Virus record (IMG/VR): IMGVR_UViG_3300031337_000008
Location: 1-24,070 of that record
DNA: 24,070 bases
From: a virus
Direction: 5' to 3' (one strand)
Position numbers and translations under genes: made by a program. The notes under the pieces were generated by a model. That model searched no databases, was not told the DNA's origin, and was given only the letters and a program-made list of their open reading frames with translations. This document shows positions 8,815-14,166 of the stretch, in pieces (the stretch's first letter is position 1; every line of letters begins with the position of its first letter).

Positions 8815-8986
8815 AGATCAATGTCTCAGCATCATCCGTAACAGACGGACGGCTCGACAGAAATAGGAATAGTTTCACAAGACCTCGGACCACAACTACT
8901 CGCTTGATGCCCAGTTTATCCGCAATCTCATCCAGTTGCCGCACGTCTTCCGGTTCGAGCTGAATATTTATTCGTTGTAATTTCAT
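8771..8986 (-). CDS. Ribbon-helix-helix (CopG-like) DNA-binding protein
   Basis: 71 residues. MKLQRINIQLEPEDVRQLDE (1-20) followed by IADKLGIKRVVVVRGLVKLFL fits a beta strand plus two helices of the RHH fold. Such proteins bind short palindromic operators as dimers. The gene sits directly before TerL and overlaps its start. AAGGA lies just upstream of the ATG, and palindromic element copy 3 ends 5 bp before the start codon, so the element overlaps the ribosome-site region. It may regulate the head operon or bind the palindrome; a small-terminase role is an alternative but there is no direct support. Confidence 0.8.
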   Translation of the reverse strand: MKLQRINIQLEPEDVRQLDEIADKLGIKRVVVVRGLVKLFLFLSSRPSVTDDAETLIYDFIENSQCENSAG

Positions 8987-8991
8987 TTTCC

Positions 8992-9020
8992 TTAATTACT
9001 ACGGATTCCGCAGTATTTAA
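8992..9020. repeat. Palindromic element copy 3
   Basis: 29 bp, arms TTAATTACTACGGA and TTCCGCAGTATTTAA. It contains the stop codon of the 108-residue gene (9017-9019) and ends 5 bp before the ATG of the RHH gene, so it forms the whole junction between two genes of the leftward operon. Confidence 0.85.
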
Positions 9021-9343
9021 TCCAGTTCCCAATCGTGGACAGCGGATGACAAATTTTTTCTGACCTTTCCCTTCCTGGGTCCATCAGGTTTGCGCTTCAA
9101 AATCTTAAGCGTTTTCTTACCGGGACGAAGTTTGATCTCCGGCAGGATCGCTCCAACTAGAACGAAGGGCAGACTTTCGTGTCGAACGACGACTACGGCG
9201 TCGCCTTCGTCCTCGAACACCTGAACGATCTTAGCGTCGGCGGGCAGGCAGCCGTTCGCTTTGAGCATGCCGGATAAAAAACTCTTGGTCAGCGTCAAAG
9301 TTCCCAGGTTGCGATTATTCGATGTGTCTTTCTTTTTCGTCAT
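9017..9343 (-). CDS. Hypothetical basic protein, first gene of the head operon
   Basis: 108 residues, unrecognised. The N-terminus is basic (MTKKKDTSNNRN). The middle is compact and probably beta-rich (AKIVQVFEDEGDAVVVVRHE), followed by a basic stretch LRPGKKTLKILKRKPDGPRKGK (given here as two parts: LRPGKKTLKILKRK and PDGPRKGK) that could touch nucleic acid. A sigma70-like promoter lies so close upstream that the predicted transcript start is only about 4 nt from the ATG, so the message would be nearly leaderless. The stop codon lies inside palindromic element copy 3. Confidence 0.7.
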   Translation of the reverse strand: MTKKKDTSNNRNLGTLTLTKSFLSGMLKANGCLPADAKIVQVFEDEGDAVVVVRHESLPFVLVGAILPEIKLRPGKKTLKILKRKPDGPRKGKVRKNLSSAVHDWELD

Positions 9344-9353
9344 CTCTAACTAC

Positions 9354-9381
9354 ATGATACCATCCTGCTATCATTCGTCAA
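9354..9381 (-). promoter_or_regulatory. Promoter of the leftward head operon
   Basis: On the minus strand, TTGACG (9381-9376), a 16-bp spacer and TATCAT (9359-9354). Each hexamer differs from the sigma70 consensus at one position. The predicted start is near 9347, just before the ATG at 9343. Confidence 0.6.
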
Positions 9382-9393
9382 GAGACTAAGCCA

Positions 9394-9428
9394 TAAAAAA
9401 ATCCGGGTGACTCTGTGGTGACCCGGAT
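9394..9428 (-). terminator. Rho-independent terminator (leftward)
   Basis: 8-bp perfect stem ATCCGGGT (9401-9408) with ACCCGGAT (9421-9428), a 12-nt loop, then seven T residues on the minus strand (A run at 9395-9401 on the plus strand). It stops leftward transcripts before the head-operon promoter. Confidence 0.8.
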
Positions 9429-9461
9429 CGGCAGAGCGAACCTGCCGCGACGTGGCGATAT
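9394..9461 (-). ncRNA. Candidate small structured RNA in the divergent control region
   Basis: A free-standing transcription unit on the minus strand with no convincing ORF. A promoter-like TTGACG-16-TATTCT lies at 9495-9468. The predicted RNA is about 68 nt and holds a hairpin with stem GGCAG/CTGCC (9430-9434 with 9442-9446) and then the intrinsic terminator. Its placement between the leftward and rightward promoters suggests a regulatory RNA. It is inferred from sequence layout only. Confidence 0.45.
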
Positions 9462-9467
9462 ACCTAA

Positions 9468-9495
9468 AGAATACCGGCTTTCTCCGAAACGTCAA
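9468..9495 (-). promoter_or_regulatory. Promoter-like site for the candidate small RNA
   Basis: TTGACG at 9495-9490, 16-bp spacer, TATTCT at 9473-9468 on the minus strand. Its -35 hexamer and spacer match those of the head-operon promoter. The -10 is weaker. Confidence 0.4.
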
Positions 9496-9620
9496 GGGTA
9501 TAGGACGATCAATTATTCCGAGAAAACCTATTCGCTCTGAAATCACTTTTTCCAAAAATCGTCAAAATCGTCGGCAAAAACCCTTTTAATTAAAGGATAA
9601 ATTATTTCTTTTGAAAAGGG

Positions 9621-9648
9621 TAGACAAAATCAAATAAATTATTATAAT
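9621..9648 (+). promoter_or_regulatory. Strong promoter of the rightward accessory block
   Basis: TAGACA (9621-9626), 16-bp spacer, consensus TATAAT (9643-9648) in very AT-rich DNA, about 30 bp before the first rightward gene. This is the best sigma70-like promoter in the window. Confidence 0.75.
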
Positions 9649-9683
9649 TATATATAGAAGTTAAAAAAATAGGGAGGATGAAA

Positions 9684-10178
9684 ATGAACTACATGGAATT
9701 CAGACCAGAAGAGGCACAGAGAGTGCTACGGGAAATGGAGAGAAATCATCAGGTAGACTACTCAGGCCGCAGGGTATACCAGAGAAGAATATATCAGATA
9801 GTAGATGCCCTGACCTTCGCCCTCACGCCGACAGAAGAAATCAAAAGAGATCGAAAAGAAAGAGCGGAAAACAAAGCGAAGCGCGAGCGCAAAGCTCGCA
9901 TACAGGAGGCGCGCTATACGAGAGGAGGTGACGGAACGAGAAACCCAGACAACAGAATGATGATGGGAATATGGCAATGTGAAGCCTACAACAAAACAAT
10001 GTTGGACGCGATCAAGGCATTTGCGGAAACATATTGGGATAAACCGCGCAGGGCCAGGAAGCCCGATGAGCACGGTTATTTCAAAATTATGGGGGGAAGG
10101 AATACATACCGCTGCGAGCTGGTCAATGGTGTGCCCGGTGTTTCCCCTGAAGTTTGGAGAATAAAAGGAATAGCATAG
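9684..10178 (+). CDS. Hypothetical protein, first rightward gene
   Basis: 164 residues from ATG 9684. The ATG at 9678 is in frame, but AGGGAGG (9671-9677) abuts it directly, whereas it is 6 nt from 9684, which is preferred. The N-terminal helical part (FRPEEAQRVLREMERN) is followed by a very basic, charged helix rich in Lys/Arg/Glu/Ala (about 50-78, KRDRKERAENKAKRERKA). The C-terminal part ends GVSPEVWRIKGIA. No family is recognised. It is driven by the strong promoter and is likely an early, highly expressed protein, possibly nucleic-acid-binding from its charge. Confidence 0.75.
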   Translation: MNYMEFRPEEAQRVLREMERNHQVDYSGRRVYQRRIYQIVDALTFALTPTEEIKRDRKERAENKAKRERKARIQEARYTRGGDGTRNPDNRMMMGIWQCEAYNKTMLDAIKAFAETYWDKPRRARKPDEHGYFKIMGGRNTYRCELVNGVPGVSPEVWRIKGIA

Positions 10179-10226
10179 CCGCGCGTATAATGAGGTATAA
10201 TCAAAATAATGAGAGGATGTGACGGA

Positions 10227-10415
10227 ATGACGCGGAATGAATATTTCAGGAAATACGTAAAAGATCACAAAATAGTCTGCAATTGTGGCGGCCCGCAATA
10301 CGGGACAGATCATAGTCCCGATTGCACCTATGTGCTGGCATGGGATGACGCGATTGATGATTATAAATATTATGTCAGGGAAATAGAAAATTCGGGCAAG
10401 TCTCTCAGGGTCTAA
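10227..10415 (+). CDS. Small Cys/His protein, possible zinc-binding
   Basis: 62 residues from ATG 10227; the frame also allows ATG 10209 (68 residues). AGAGG sits about 10 nt before 10227, so the start is not certain. The centre carries CNCGGPQYGTDHSPDCTYV, with C-x-C and H-x3-C spacing that could bind one zinc. The C-terminus is acidic then basic. It is unrecognised beyond this motif and lies in the rightward accessory block. Confidence 0.65.
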   Translation: MTRNEYFRKYVKDHKIVCNCGGPQYGTDHSPDCTYVLAWDDAIDDYKYYVREIENSGKSLRV

Positions 10416-10426
10416 CCGCGCGGGGC

Positions 10427-10618
10427 GTGGCCTACCCGGTGTCGAAGCCGGTCAGTCATTACGATGTGCTGGTATTAGTCGCGCTCGACACCGACAGCAC
10501 GTACTATTTTGTATTACCGGCATCAGCAGCGCGCGGCAAACTGAGGATTCGTATCAACCAGGCGACGAAGAACGGCAAGTACAATCGCTACTTGAATGCC
10601 TGGCACAAAATAGGGTAA
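10427..10618 (+). CDS. Possible remnant or short form of a PD-(D/E)XK-type nuclease C-terminus
   Basis: 63 residues from GTG 10427, with no clear ribosome site. The pattern HYDVLVLVALDTDSTYYFVL and the ending KYNRYLNAWHKIG resemble the C-terminal half of PDDEXK_5-type phage nucleases, which end in KY..Y..AWH. The catalytic half is not found upstream: the frame is blocked by a TAA at 10364. It is therefore either a degraded gene or a separate small protein. The likeness is by eye. Confidence 0.4.
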   Translation: MAYPVSKPVSHYDVLVLVALDTDSTYYFVLPASAARGKLRIRINQATKNGKYNRYLNAWHKIG

Positions 10619-10652
10619 GTTAGACCGCCGAATGGAACGGAAAGGAGAATAT

Positions 10653-10865
10653 ATGACTGGTAAAAAAGGACGGAGCGGTGGAGCACGTCCCGGAGCCGGC
10701 CGTCCCGCCAAGCTGACCGATCCGCAGACGGTCAGCATACGTGTGGACGACGACACTCACGCCGCGCTGATAGCGGCGCAGAAGACGCTCAAGTACGATT
10801 CGATGAGCGACATGGTACGCGATTGGATCGAGAGCGCGCTGGATGAAGATAGGAAAGAAATCTAA
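10653..10865 (+). CDS. Ribbon-helix-helix DNA-binding protein with Gly/Arg-rich N-terminus
   Basis: 70 residues from ATG 10653, chosen over the in-frame ATG 10632 because AAAGGAG ends 5 nt upstream. The N-terminal GGARPGAGRPAKL motif resembles the AT-hook-like tails on many phage DNA-binding proteins. It is followed by an RHH-like segment: strand TVSIRVDDD, helices THAALIAAQKTL and SMSDMVRDWIESAL. The stop codon is supplied by palindromic element copy 4. A regulator of the accessory block is the likely role; the target is unknown. Confidence 0.8.
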   Translation: MTGKKGRSGGARPGAGRPAKLTDPQTVSIRVDDDTHAALIAAQKTLKYDSMSDMVRDWIESALDEDRKEI

Positions 10866-10890
10866 TTACTACGGATTCTGTAGTAATTAA
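10863..10890. repeat. Palindromic element copy 4
   Basis: 28 bp, TAATTACTACGGA / TTCTGTAGTAATTAA. It begins with the TAA stop of the RHH gene and runs directly into the GGAAAGGAG ribosome site of the next gene (start 10906). Confidence 0.85.
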
Positions 10891-10905
10891 GGAAAGGAGA
10901 TGAAT

Positions 10906-11298
10906 ATGAAATCGGATCAGGAAACATTCCTCGCAGTTAATCTCTGCGACCTGACAACGATCCCGCCGTTCATCGTCCAATGTTTATTTAGTAACTTGGA
11001 ACGCGAAGCAGTTATTTTTTCTGATAAGAGATGGGACGAATCCTATATTGTCTATAGAGCGGAAAAGACACAAGCGGAAGCAATCGCAAAGCTATTAAAG
11101 ACCGAACGCTTCCGATCAGTGCGCGCGGGAGCAGGGATACGTACAAAATTCCTGACGCAGAGAATCATAGAAAATCATTTACGAAATAGTAAAACCGAAA
11201 GAGAACTGACGGAGAAATTCAAGCGACTCGGGCTCCAGACGATGCTGGAACGGAAGTTGCGGTCACCGGAACGTTTGAAACTCACGAGAGGAGGTTAA
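10906..11298 (+). CDS. Hypothetical protein
   Basis: 130 residues from ATG 10906. AGGAG (10895-10899) is 6 nt before this start; the earlier in-frame ATG 10900 abuts it and is unlikely. The N-terminal half is mixed alpha/beta (AVNLCDLTTIPPFIVQCLF, then EAVIFSDKRWDESYIVYR). The C-terminal half is helical and basic (ELTEKFKRLGLQTMLERKLR). It is unrecognised. The upstream leader is palindromic element copy 4. Confidence 0.7.
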   Translation: MKSDQETFLAVNLCDLTTIPPFIVQCLFSNLEREAVIFSDKRWDESYIVYRAEKTQAEAIAKLLKTERFRSVRAGAGIRTKFLTQRIIENHLRNSKTERELTEKFKRLGLQTMLERKLRSPERLKLTRGG

Positions 11299-11304
11299 GT
11301 AAAA

Positions 11305-11376
11305 GTGCTGACAGTAACGAGCAACGAGGAAGCCGCGCTCGCGGTATTCGCATTAGAGGAGGAGGTGAACAAGTGA
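11305..11376 (+). CDS. 23-residue small ORF coupled to the next gene
   Basis: GTG 11305 to TGA 11374-11376, MLTVTSNEEAALAVFALEEE then VNK. GAGGAGG lies 10 nt upstream, and the stop overlaps the GTG start of the next gene (GTGA). It may be a short leader that couples translation, or a microprotein. Confidence 0.4.
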   Translation: MLTVTSNEEAALAVFALEEEVNK

Positions 11377-11666
11377 GACAGCACGCAGTCAACTACAAGC
11401 GCATCAGGAAGGACGTGGCGCGAAGGATGTTCGAGAACGATGAACTGTTTCTGATAGTGGCCTGCAACGTCCGCGAGAATCATTTTGAAAAAGGATGGTA
11501 TCACGGAGTAATAATCAAGGAGAAGGAATATAAAGATTTAAGGTATGACAACGACAAGATGACCTTCGACAACATGGTCAACAACTTCGAGGATTGTAAC
11601 TGCCAGGACCGGGAGACGGGATTGTATGCCGCATTTTACATCAAGAAAAAATCGAAAGGAGAATGA
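11373..11666 (+). CDS. Hypothetical protein
   Basis: 97 residues from GTG 11373. A run of GAGGAGGAGG ends 7 nt upstream, a very strong ribosome site that supports the GTG. It shows an alternating pattern of strands and helices (DELFLIVACNVRENHFEKGW, YHGVIIKEKEYK) and a CNC pair near residues 74-76. The C-terminus is basic (KKKSKGE). Unrecognised; part of a run of overlapping accessory genes. Confidence 0.7.
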   Translation: MRQHAVNYKRIRKDVARRMFENDELFLIVACNVRENHFEKGWYHGVIIKEKEYKDLRYDNDKMTFDNMVNNFEDCNCQDRETGLYAAFYIKKKSKGE

Positions 11667-11670
11667 AGGC

Positions 11671-11952
11671 ATGAGCGAAGCTGGAATACATCGTGGCGAT
11701 AAGTTCGAGATCGAGGTTTGTTTCTTCAAGCGGATGAGGGTGATCGGGAAGGTCGAGGACGTTTCACAGTCCAGCGGCCTCGTCAGCTTGTCGCTCGGCG
11801 ACCCGGAGCGGTTGATCGAGCGGCGGCGGGCGGACCTGAAGATCAGGCTCGCGCCGGACGCGCCGGAAGGCGTCATCACATATCCCGGAGACGCGGAAGA
11901 CGAAGTGCGGAGCCGTTACGCGGCCTTCGGAATCAAGGGGAGGAAGACATGA
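11671..11952 (+). CDS. Hypothetical small protein, possibly beta-barrel-like
   Basis: 93 residues from ATG 11671. GAAAGGAG lies upstream at 11654-11661, about 9 nt away, and the earlier in-frame ATG 11626 lies inside the preceding gene. Strand-rich text (GDKFEIEVCFFKRMRVIGKV EDVS) followed by VSLSLGDPERLIERRRADLK suggests a small OB- or SH3-like fold, but no family is recognised. Codon use is more GC-rich than in its upstream neighbour. The stop overlaps the next ATG (ATGA). Confidence 0.7.
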   Translation: MSEAGIHRGDKFEIEVCFFKRMRVIGKVEDVSQSSGLVSLSLGDPERLIERRRADLKIRLAPDAPEGVITYPGDAEDEVRSRYAAFGIKGRKT

Positions 11953-12254
11953 GCAAGCACACACCTGGGCCGTGGACTGTAAGAGAAAAACAAAATGGCG
12001 GTAAAAAATCTCGCGTATTTTCAACGGCGATAATGGGTGGAGATAACATTCATTGGGTTGTAACGCAAGTATGCGGGCACGACCACAAAGGATCACAAAA
12101 AGCCAACGCTGCACTAATAGCCGCCGCCCCCGACCTGCTCGAAGCCTGTGAGAAGGCAATCGTATACCTGAACCAGTGCCCGAACATCAAAGCGGCCCCG
12201 GCCCGAGAAGCAATCTTAAAGGCGCTGAAGAAAGCGGAGGGAGAATTAACATGA
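11949..12254 (+). CDS. Phage accessory protein of the 'HTPGPW...NAxLIAAAPDLLEA' type
   Basis: 101 residues from ATG 11949; GGGGAGGA sits just upstream. It starts MSKHTPGPW and contains KANAALIAAAPDLLEACEKA at about 52-71 and a helical C-terminus. This start and middle motif recur in many unrelated phage genomes as a small conserved protein of unknown function; I recognise the pattern but know of no assigned activity. Overlaps its upstream neighbour by ATGA, indicating coupling. Confidence 0.85.
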   Translation: MSKHTPGPWTVREKQNGGKKSRVFSTAIMGGDNIHWVVTQVCGHDHKGSQKANAALIAAAPDLLEACEKAIVYLNQCPNIKAAPAREAILKALKKAEGELT

Positions 12255-12370
12255 CCTGGTTCATCGAGACGTGGAAGACGATCCTCACCGAGGCGCCGGA
12301 GTACGGTTATCCGGCGATCCTGTTATTCATACTCATAACGGGATACTGCATAAGGAGGCTGACGACATGA
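12251..12370 (+). CDS. 39-residue single-pass membrane protein
   Basis: From ATG 12251; GGAGGGAG lies just upstream. MTWFIETWKTILTEAPEYG is followed by a hydrophobic segment YPAILLFILITGYCI (about 20-34) and a basic end RRLTT, predicting one membrane helix with the C-terminus inside. It overlaps both neighbours (ATGA with the coiled-coil gene). A membrane anchor or regulator for the following coiled-coil protein is possible; a holin role is not supported because it is very short and no lysin is nearby. Confidence 0.65.
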   Translation: MTWFIETWKTILTEAPEYGYPAILLFILITGYCIRRLTT

Positions 12371-12888
12371 GACCGAAGGAACAGAAAACGATGAAGGATC
12401 TGCGCGAAGCGCTGAAGAAAGCCCGCGAGGTCAAGAACACGATGAAGCTGGAACGAGATGCATCGGTCGAGCGAGCGAAGCGAGCGGAAGCGGCAGTAAG
12501 GGGAACTGAAGTCACGCGGCGCGATAACAGGAAACAAATCGAGCGGCTGAGTGACCACGTAGCCGAGCTCGAAGCAGAACAGGAAAAGCATCGACACACG
12601 CACGCGAATCAGCTGAACCTGATAAACGACTACTGGGCGCGGTACGAGAGAGCGCGCGATGCACTTGCAGTAGAACGCGACAAGATCGCCAGCGCGTTGC
12701 TCGCTGTGAACGACCTCGACCCACAGACGGGACTCGACGTGAACCGGCTACTGGAGAAATGCGGCGTAACACTGGCCACCTACGAAACCGAAGTACAGGC
12801 GCTGGAGTATCGGCTGATGCTGGGTGAAACAAAAGATCCCGAAACGACAGAACCGCCCCACACGCGGCAGGGCGGTCCCGGTGACTGA
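12367..12888 (+). CDS. Coiled-coil protein
   Basis: 173 residues from ATG 12367, which overlaps the preceding stop. Residues 1-120 are highly charged with heptad-like spacing (LREALKKAREVKNTMKLER, then RKQIERLSDHVAELEAEQ), predicting a long coiled coil. The C-terminus is Pro/Thr/Gly-rich (DPETTEPPHTRQGGPGD). No family is recognised. As the last gene of the rightward block it could pair with the small membrane protein just upstream. Confidence 0.75.
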   Translation: MRPKEQKTMKDLREALKKAREVKNTMKLERDASVERAKRAEAAVRGTEVTRRDNRKQIERLSDHVAELEAEQEKHRHTHANQLNLINDYWARYERARDALAVERDKIASALLAVNDLDPQTGLDVNRLLEKCGVTLATYETEVQALEYRLMLGETKDPETTEPPHTRQGGPGD

Positions 12889-12966
12889 GCGATCCATATT
12901 ACCCCTCAGCTTTCTGAGTCAATGATACCACGCCCAGGCGGCTGAAGTCAAGCGCGGAGGAGAAAG

Positions 12967-12994
12967 GGTCCGGTTTGCACCGCGGGCCTTTTTT
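12967..12994 (+). terminator. Rho-independent terminator of the rightward block
   Basis: Stem GGTCCGGT (12967-12974) with ACC-gc-GGGCC (12979-12988), with a 2-nt bulge and one G-T pair, 4-nt loop, then six T residues (12989-12994). It lies about 80 bp after the last rightward stop. Confidence 0.7.
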
Positions 12995-13003
12995 CATCTC
13001 TGC

Positions 13004-13032
13004 TTAATTAGTGCGGAATCCGCAGTATTTAA
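13004..13032. repeat. Palindromic element copy 5
   Basis: 29 bp, TTAATTAGTGCGGA / ATCCGCAGTATTTAA, 10 bp after the rightward terminator. It is the only copy not touching a gene end. Confidence 0.85.
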
Positions 13033-13683
13033 AAAACCGCTGCGGCTCACCCCCCCTTTTTTTTTACCGATTTCCTCTATTATACGCGCACGCGCACACA
13101 CGCGCCTGCGCACACATGATATTAGTAATATTTAAAGATATTAATCTTTTAAATACTTTAAATGATTATGCCGTAGCAGTTTCGAGATTGAAAAACGAAA
13201 TTACATAAGTAGTATAGAAAAACTTCTCTGAAAAAGACGTATCTCGAGATCGCGACGGGATCGGTAAAAAACACCGACCCGTACCACGGGCATGGTATAC
13301 CGCTACAGTACATAAAAATTCCAAAAATTTTTTCCCACGCAGCCCACCAGACCGGTTACGGTTTGGGACCCTCATCGATTAGGGACAAAATATAATCTGT
13401 TAGAGTCTGAGGCCCCCACCATATACGTTCAAAAATTAAATCCGTAAATCTGCATTGATTTTTCCTGAGAGGGAATATTCTGCAGACTTATTAAACCGCC
13501 GGTGTGTGGGGAACGGAGTCTTCATAGGGGACAACCATGCGTGACGCCCCTATAATTGCGAGCGCGTGGGTACACGTATACGCGGGATCATACACCATGC
13601 GCGCATGTGCTGCACGAACTCGCACAAGGGTATATCAATGTATGGGGCACGCCGTGAAAATCCCTTAGACGCTAAAACGAGAA

Positions 13684-13711
13684 GTGTCTGTGAGTGTCTG
13701 CGGGGTGTCTG
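13684..13711 (+). repeat. Three phased GTGTCTG repeats
   Basis: GTGTCTG at 13684-13690, 13694-13700 and 13705-13711, spaced 10 and 11 bp so that all lie on one helical face. This is iteron-like spacing, next to palindromic element copy 6. Confidence 0.6.
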
Positions 13712-13737
13712 TTGCGGGGTAATCATAATCGGGGATT

Positions 13738-13766
13738 TTAATTACTACGGAATCCGTAGTATTTAA
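13738..13766. repeat. Palindromic element copy 6
   Basis: 29 bp with a fully paired core: TTAATTACTACGGA / ATCCGTAGTATTTAA. It supplies the stop codon (13763-13765) of the leftward RHH gene. Confidence 0.9.
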
Positions 13767-14053
13767 CTTTTTGTGTGGTACTGATCCGGAGAGATACCGG
13801 TTGCCTGCCGGATGGCTTTTATCTTGGCGGTTCGGTCGTCGTCGGGAACTTCCAGGTCTTCTAATTCCTCGTCGATCTCCGGATTGTCTTGTTTTCTCAC
13901 GCGCTTCTTCTTACTGGAATTGCCGTTCATGGCGGCCTCGATCAGGTCGCGGATAGTGTCTGATTCCGAACGATCTCGCGTTCGCTGATCGTACAACCAA
14001 TCGTTCTGTTTCTTCGTGATGAAAAAGTTCTTTGAGATCATCTTCTTGGACAT
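13763..14053 (-). CDS. Ribbon-helix-helix-like DNA-binding protein
   Basis: 96 residues from ATG 14053, with AGGAGG 7-8 nt upstream. Residues 1-42 (SKNFFITKKQNDWLYDQ, then RDRSESDTIRDLIEAAM) fit an RHH/CopG-like fold. The rest is basic (SSKKKRVRKQ) then strongly acidic (EIDEELEDLEVPDDD). Two related AT-rich 21-23 bp sequences lie upstream, one over the promoter, so autorepression is likely by analogy with RHH repressors. The stop is inside palindromic element copy 6. Confidence 0.75.
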   Translation of the reverse strand: MSKKMISKNFFITKKQNDWLYDQRTRDRSESDTIRDLIEAAMNGNSSKKKRVRKQDNPEIDEELEDLEVPDDDRTAKIKAIRQATGISPDQYHTKS

Positions 14054-14074
14054 CGAAAAACCTCCTATATATTC

Positions 14075-14149
14075 ATATAACTATATATCTATATGCGACA
14101 CTCGTTTTTACCTTCTATAAATATATAACCATATAAGTATATATGTCAA
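14075..14149 (-). promoter_or_regulatory. Promoter and paired operator-like repeats of the RHH gene
   Basis: TTGACA (14149-14144) with a TATATA or TATATT -10 at about 14127-14120 on the minus strand. Two related sequences sharing ATATAACYATATA occupy 14075-14095 and 14123-14145, 48 bp apart. The upstream one covers the spacer and -10, the other lies between promoter and ribosome site: a layout expected for autoregulation by the RHH protein. Confidence 0.5.
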
Positions 14150-14166
14150 TACCCTGGATGAAATTC

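Larger units (their letters stand above)
12889..13762. other. Gene-free, structure-rich convergent intergenic region
   Basis: I see no credible gene in these 870 bp. They hold a terminator (12967-12994), palindromic element copies 5 and 6, a 25-nt alternating purine/pyrimidine tract (13081-13105) with a second one after it, and AT-rich inverted repeats (ATATTA/TAATAT at 13119-13131; AAAGAT/ATCTTT at 13134-13149). There is also a perfect ATCTCGAGAT (13241-13250), a hairpin with stem CGGG(A)TCGGT/ACCGACCCG (13256-13281), a TACCA/TGGTA hairpin (13282-13297), an ATAGGGG/CCCCTAT hairpin (13524-13553), a CATGCGCGCATG palindrome (13596-13607) and three GTGTCTG repeats. It could be a replication origin, packaging site or attachment region. 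Confidence 0.5.

Noticed and set aside
9346-9555. 69-codon leftward frame in the control region
   Set aside because: Runs through a strong terminator hairpin and two promoter-like sites; the product is not protein-like.
13011-13375. Short frames on both strands in the convergent region
   Set aside because: Translate low-complexity and repeat DNA, have no ribosome sites and no conserved-looking segments.
13566-13766. 66-codon rightward frame
   Set aside because: Runs over palindromes, the GTGTCTG repeats and palindromic element copy 6; no ribosome site.
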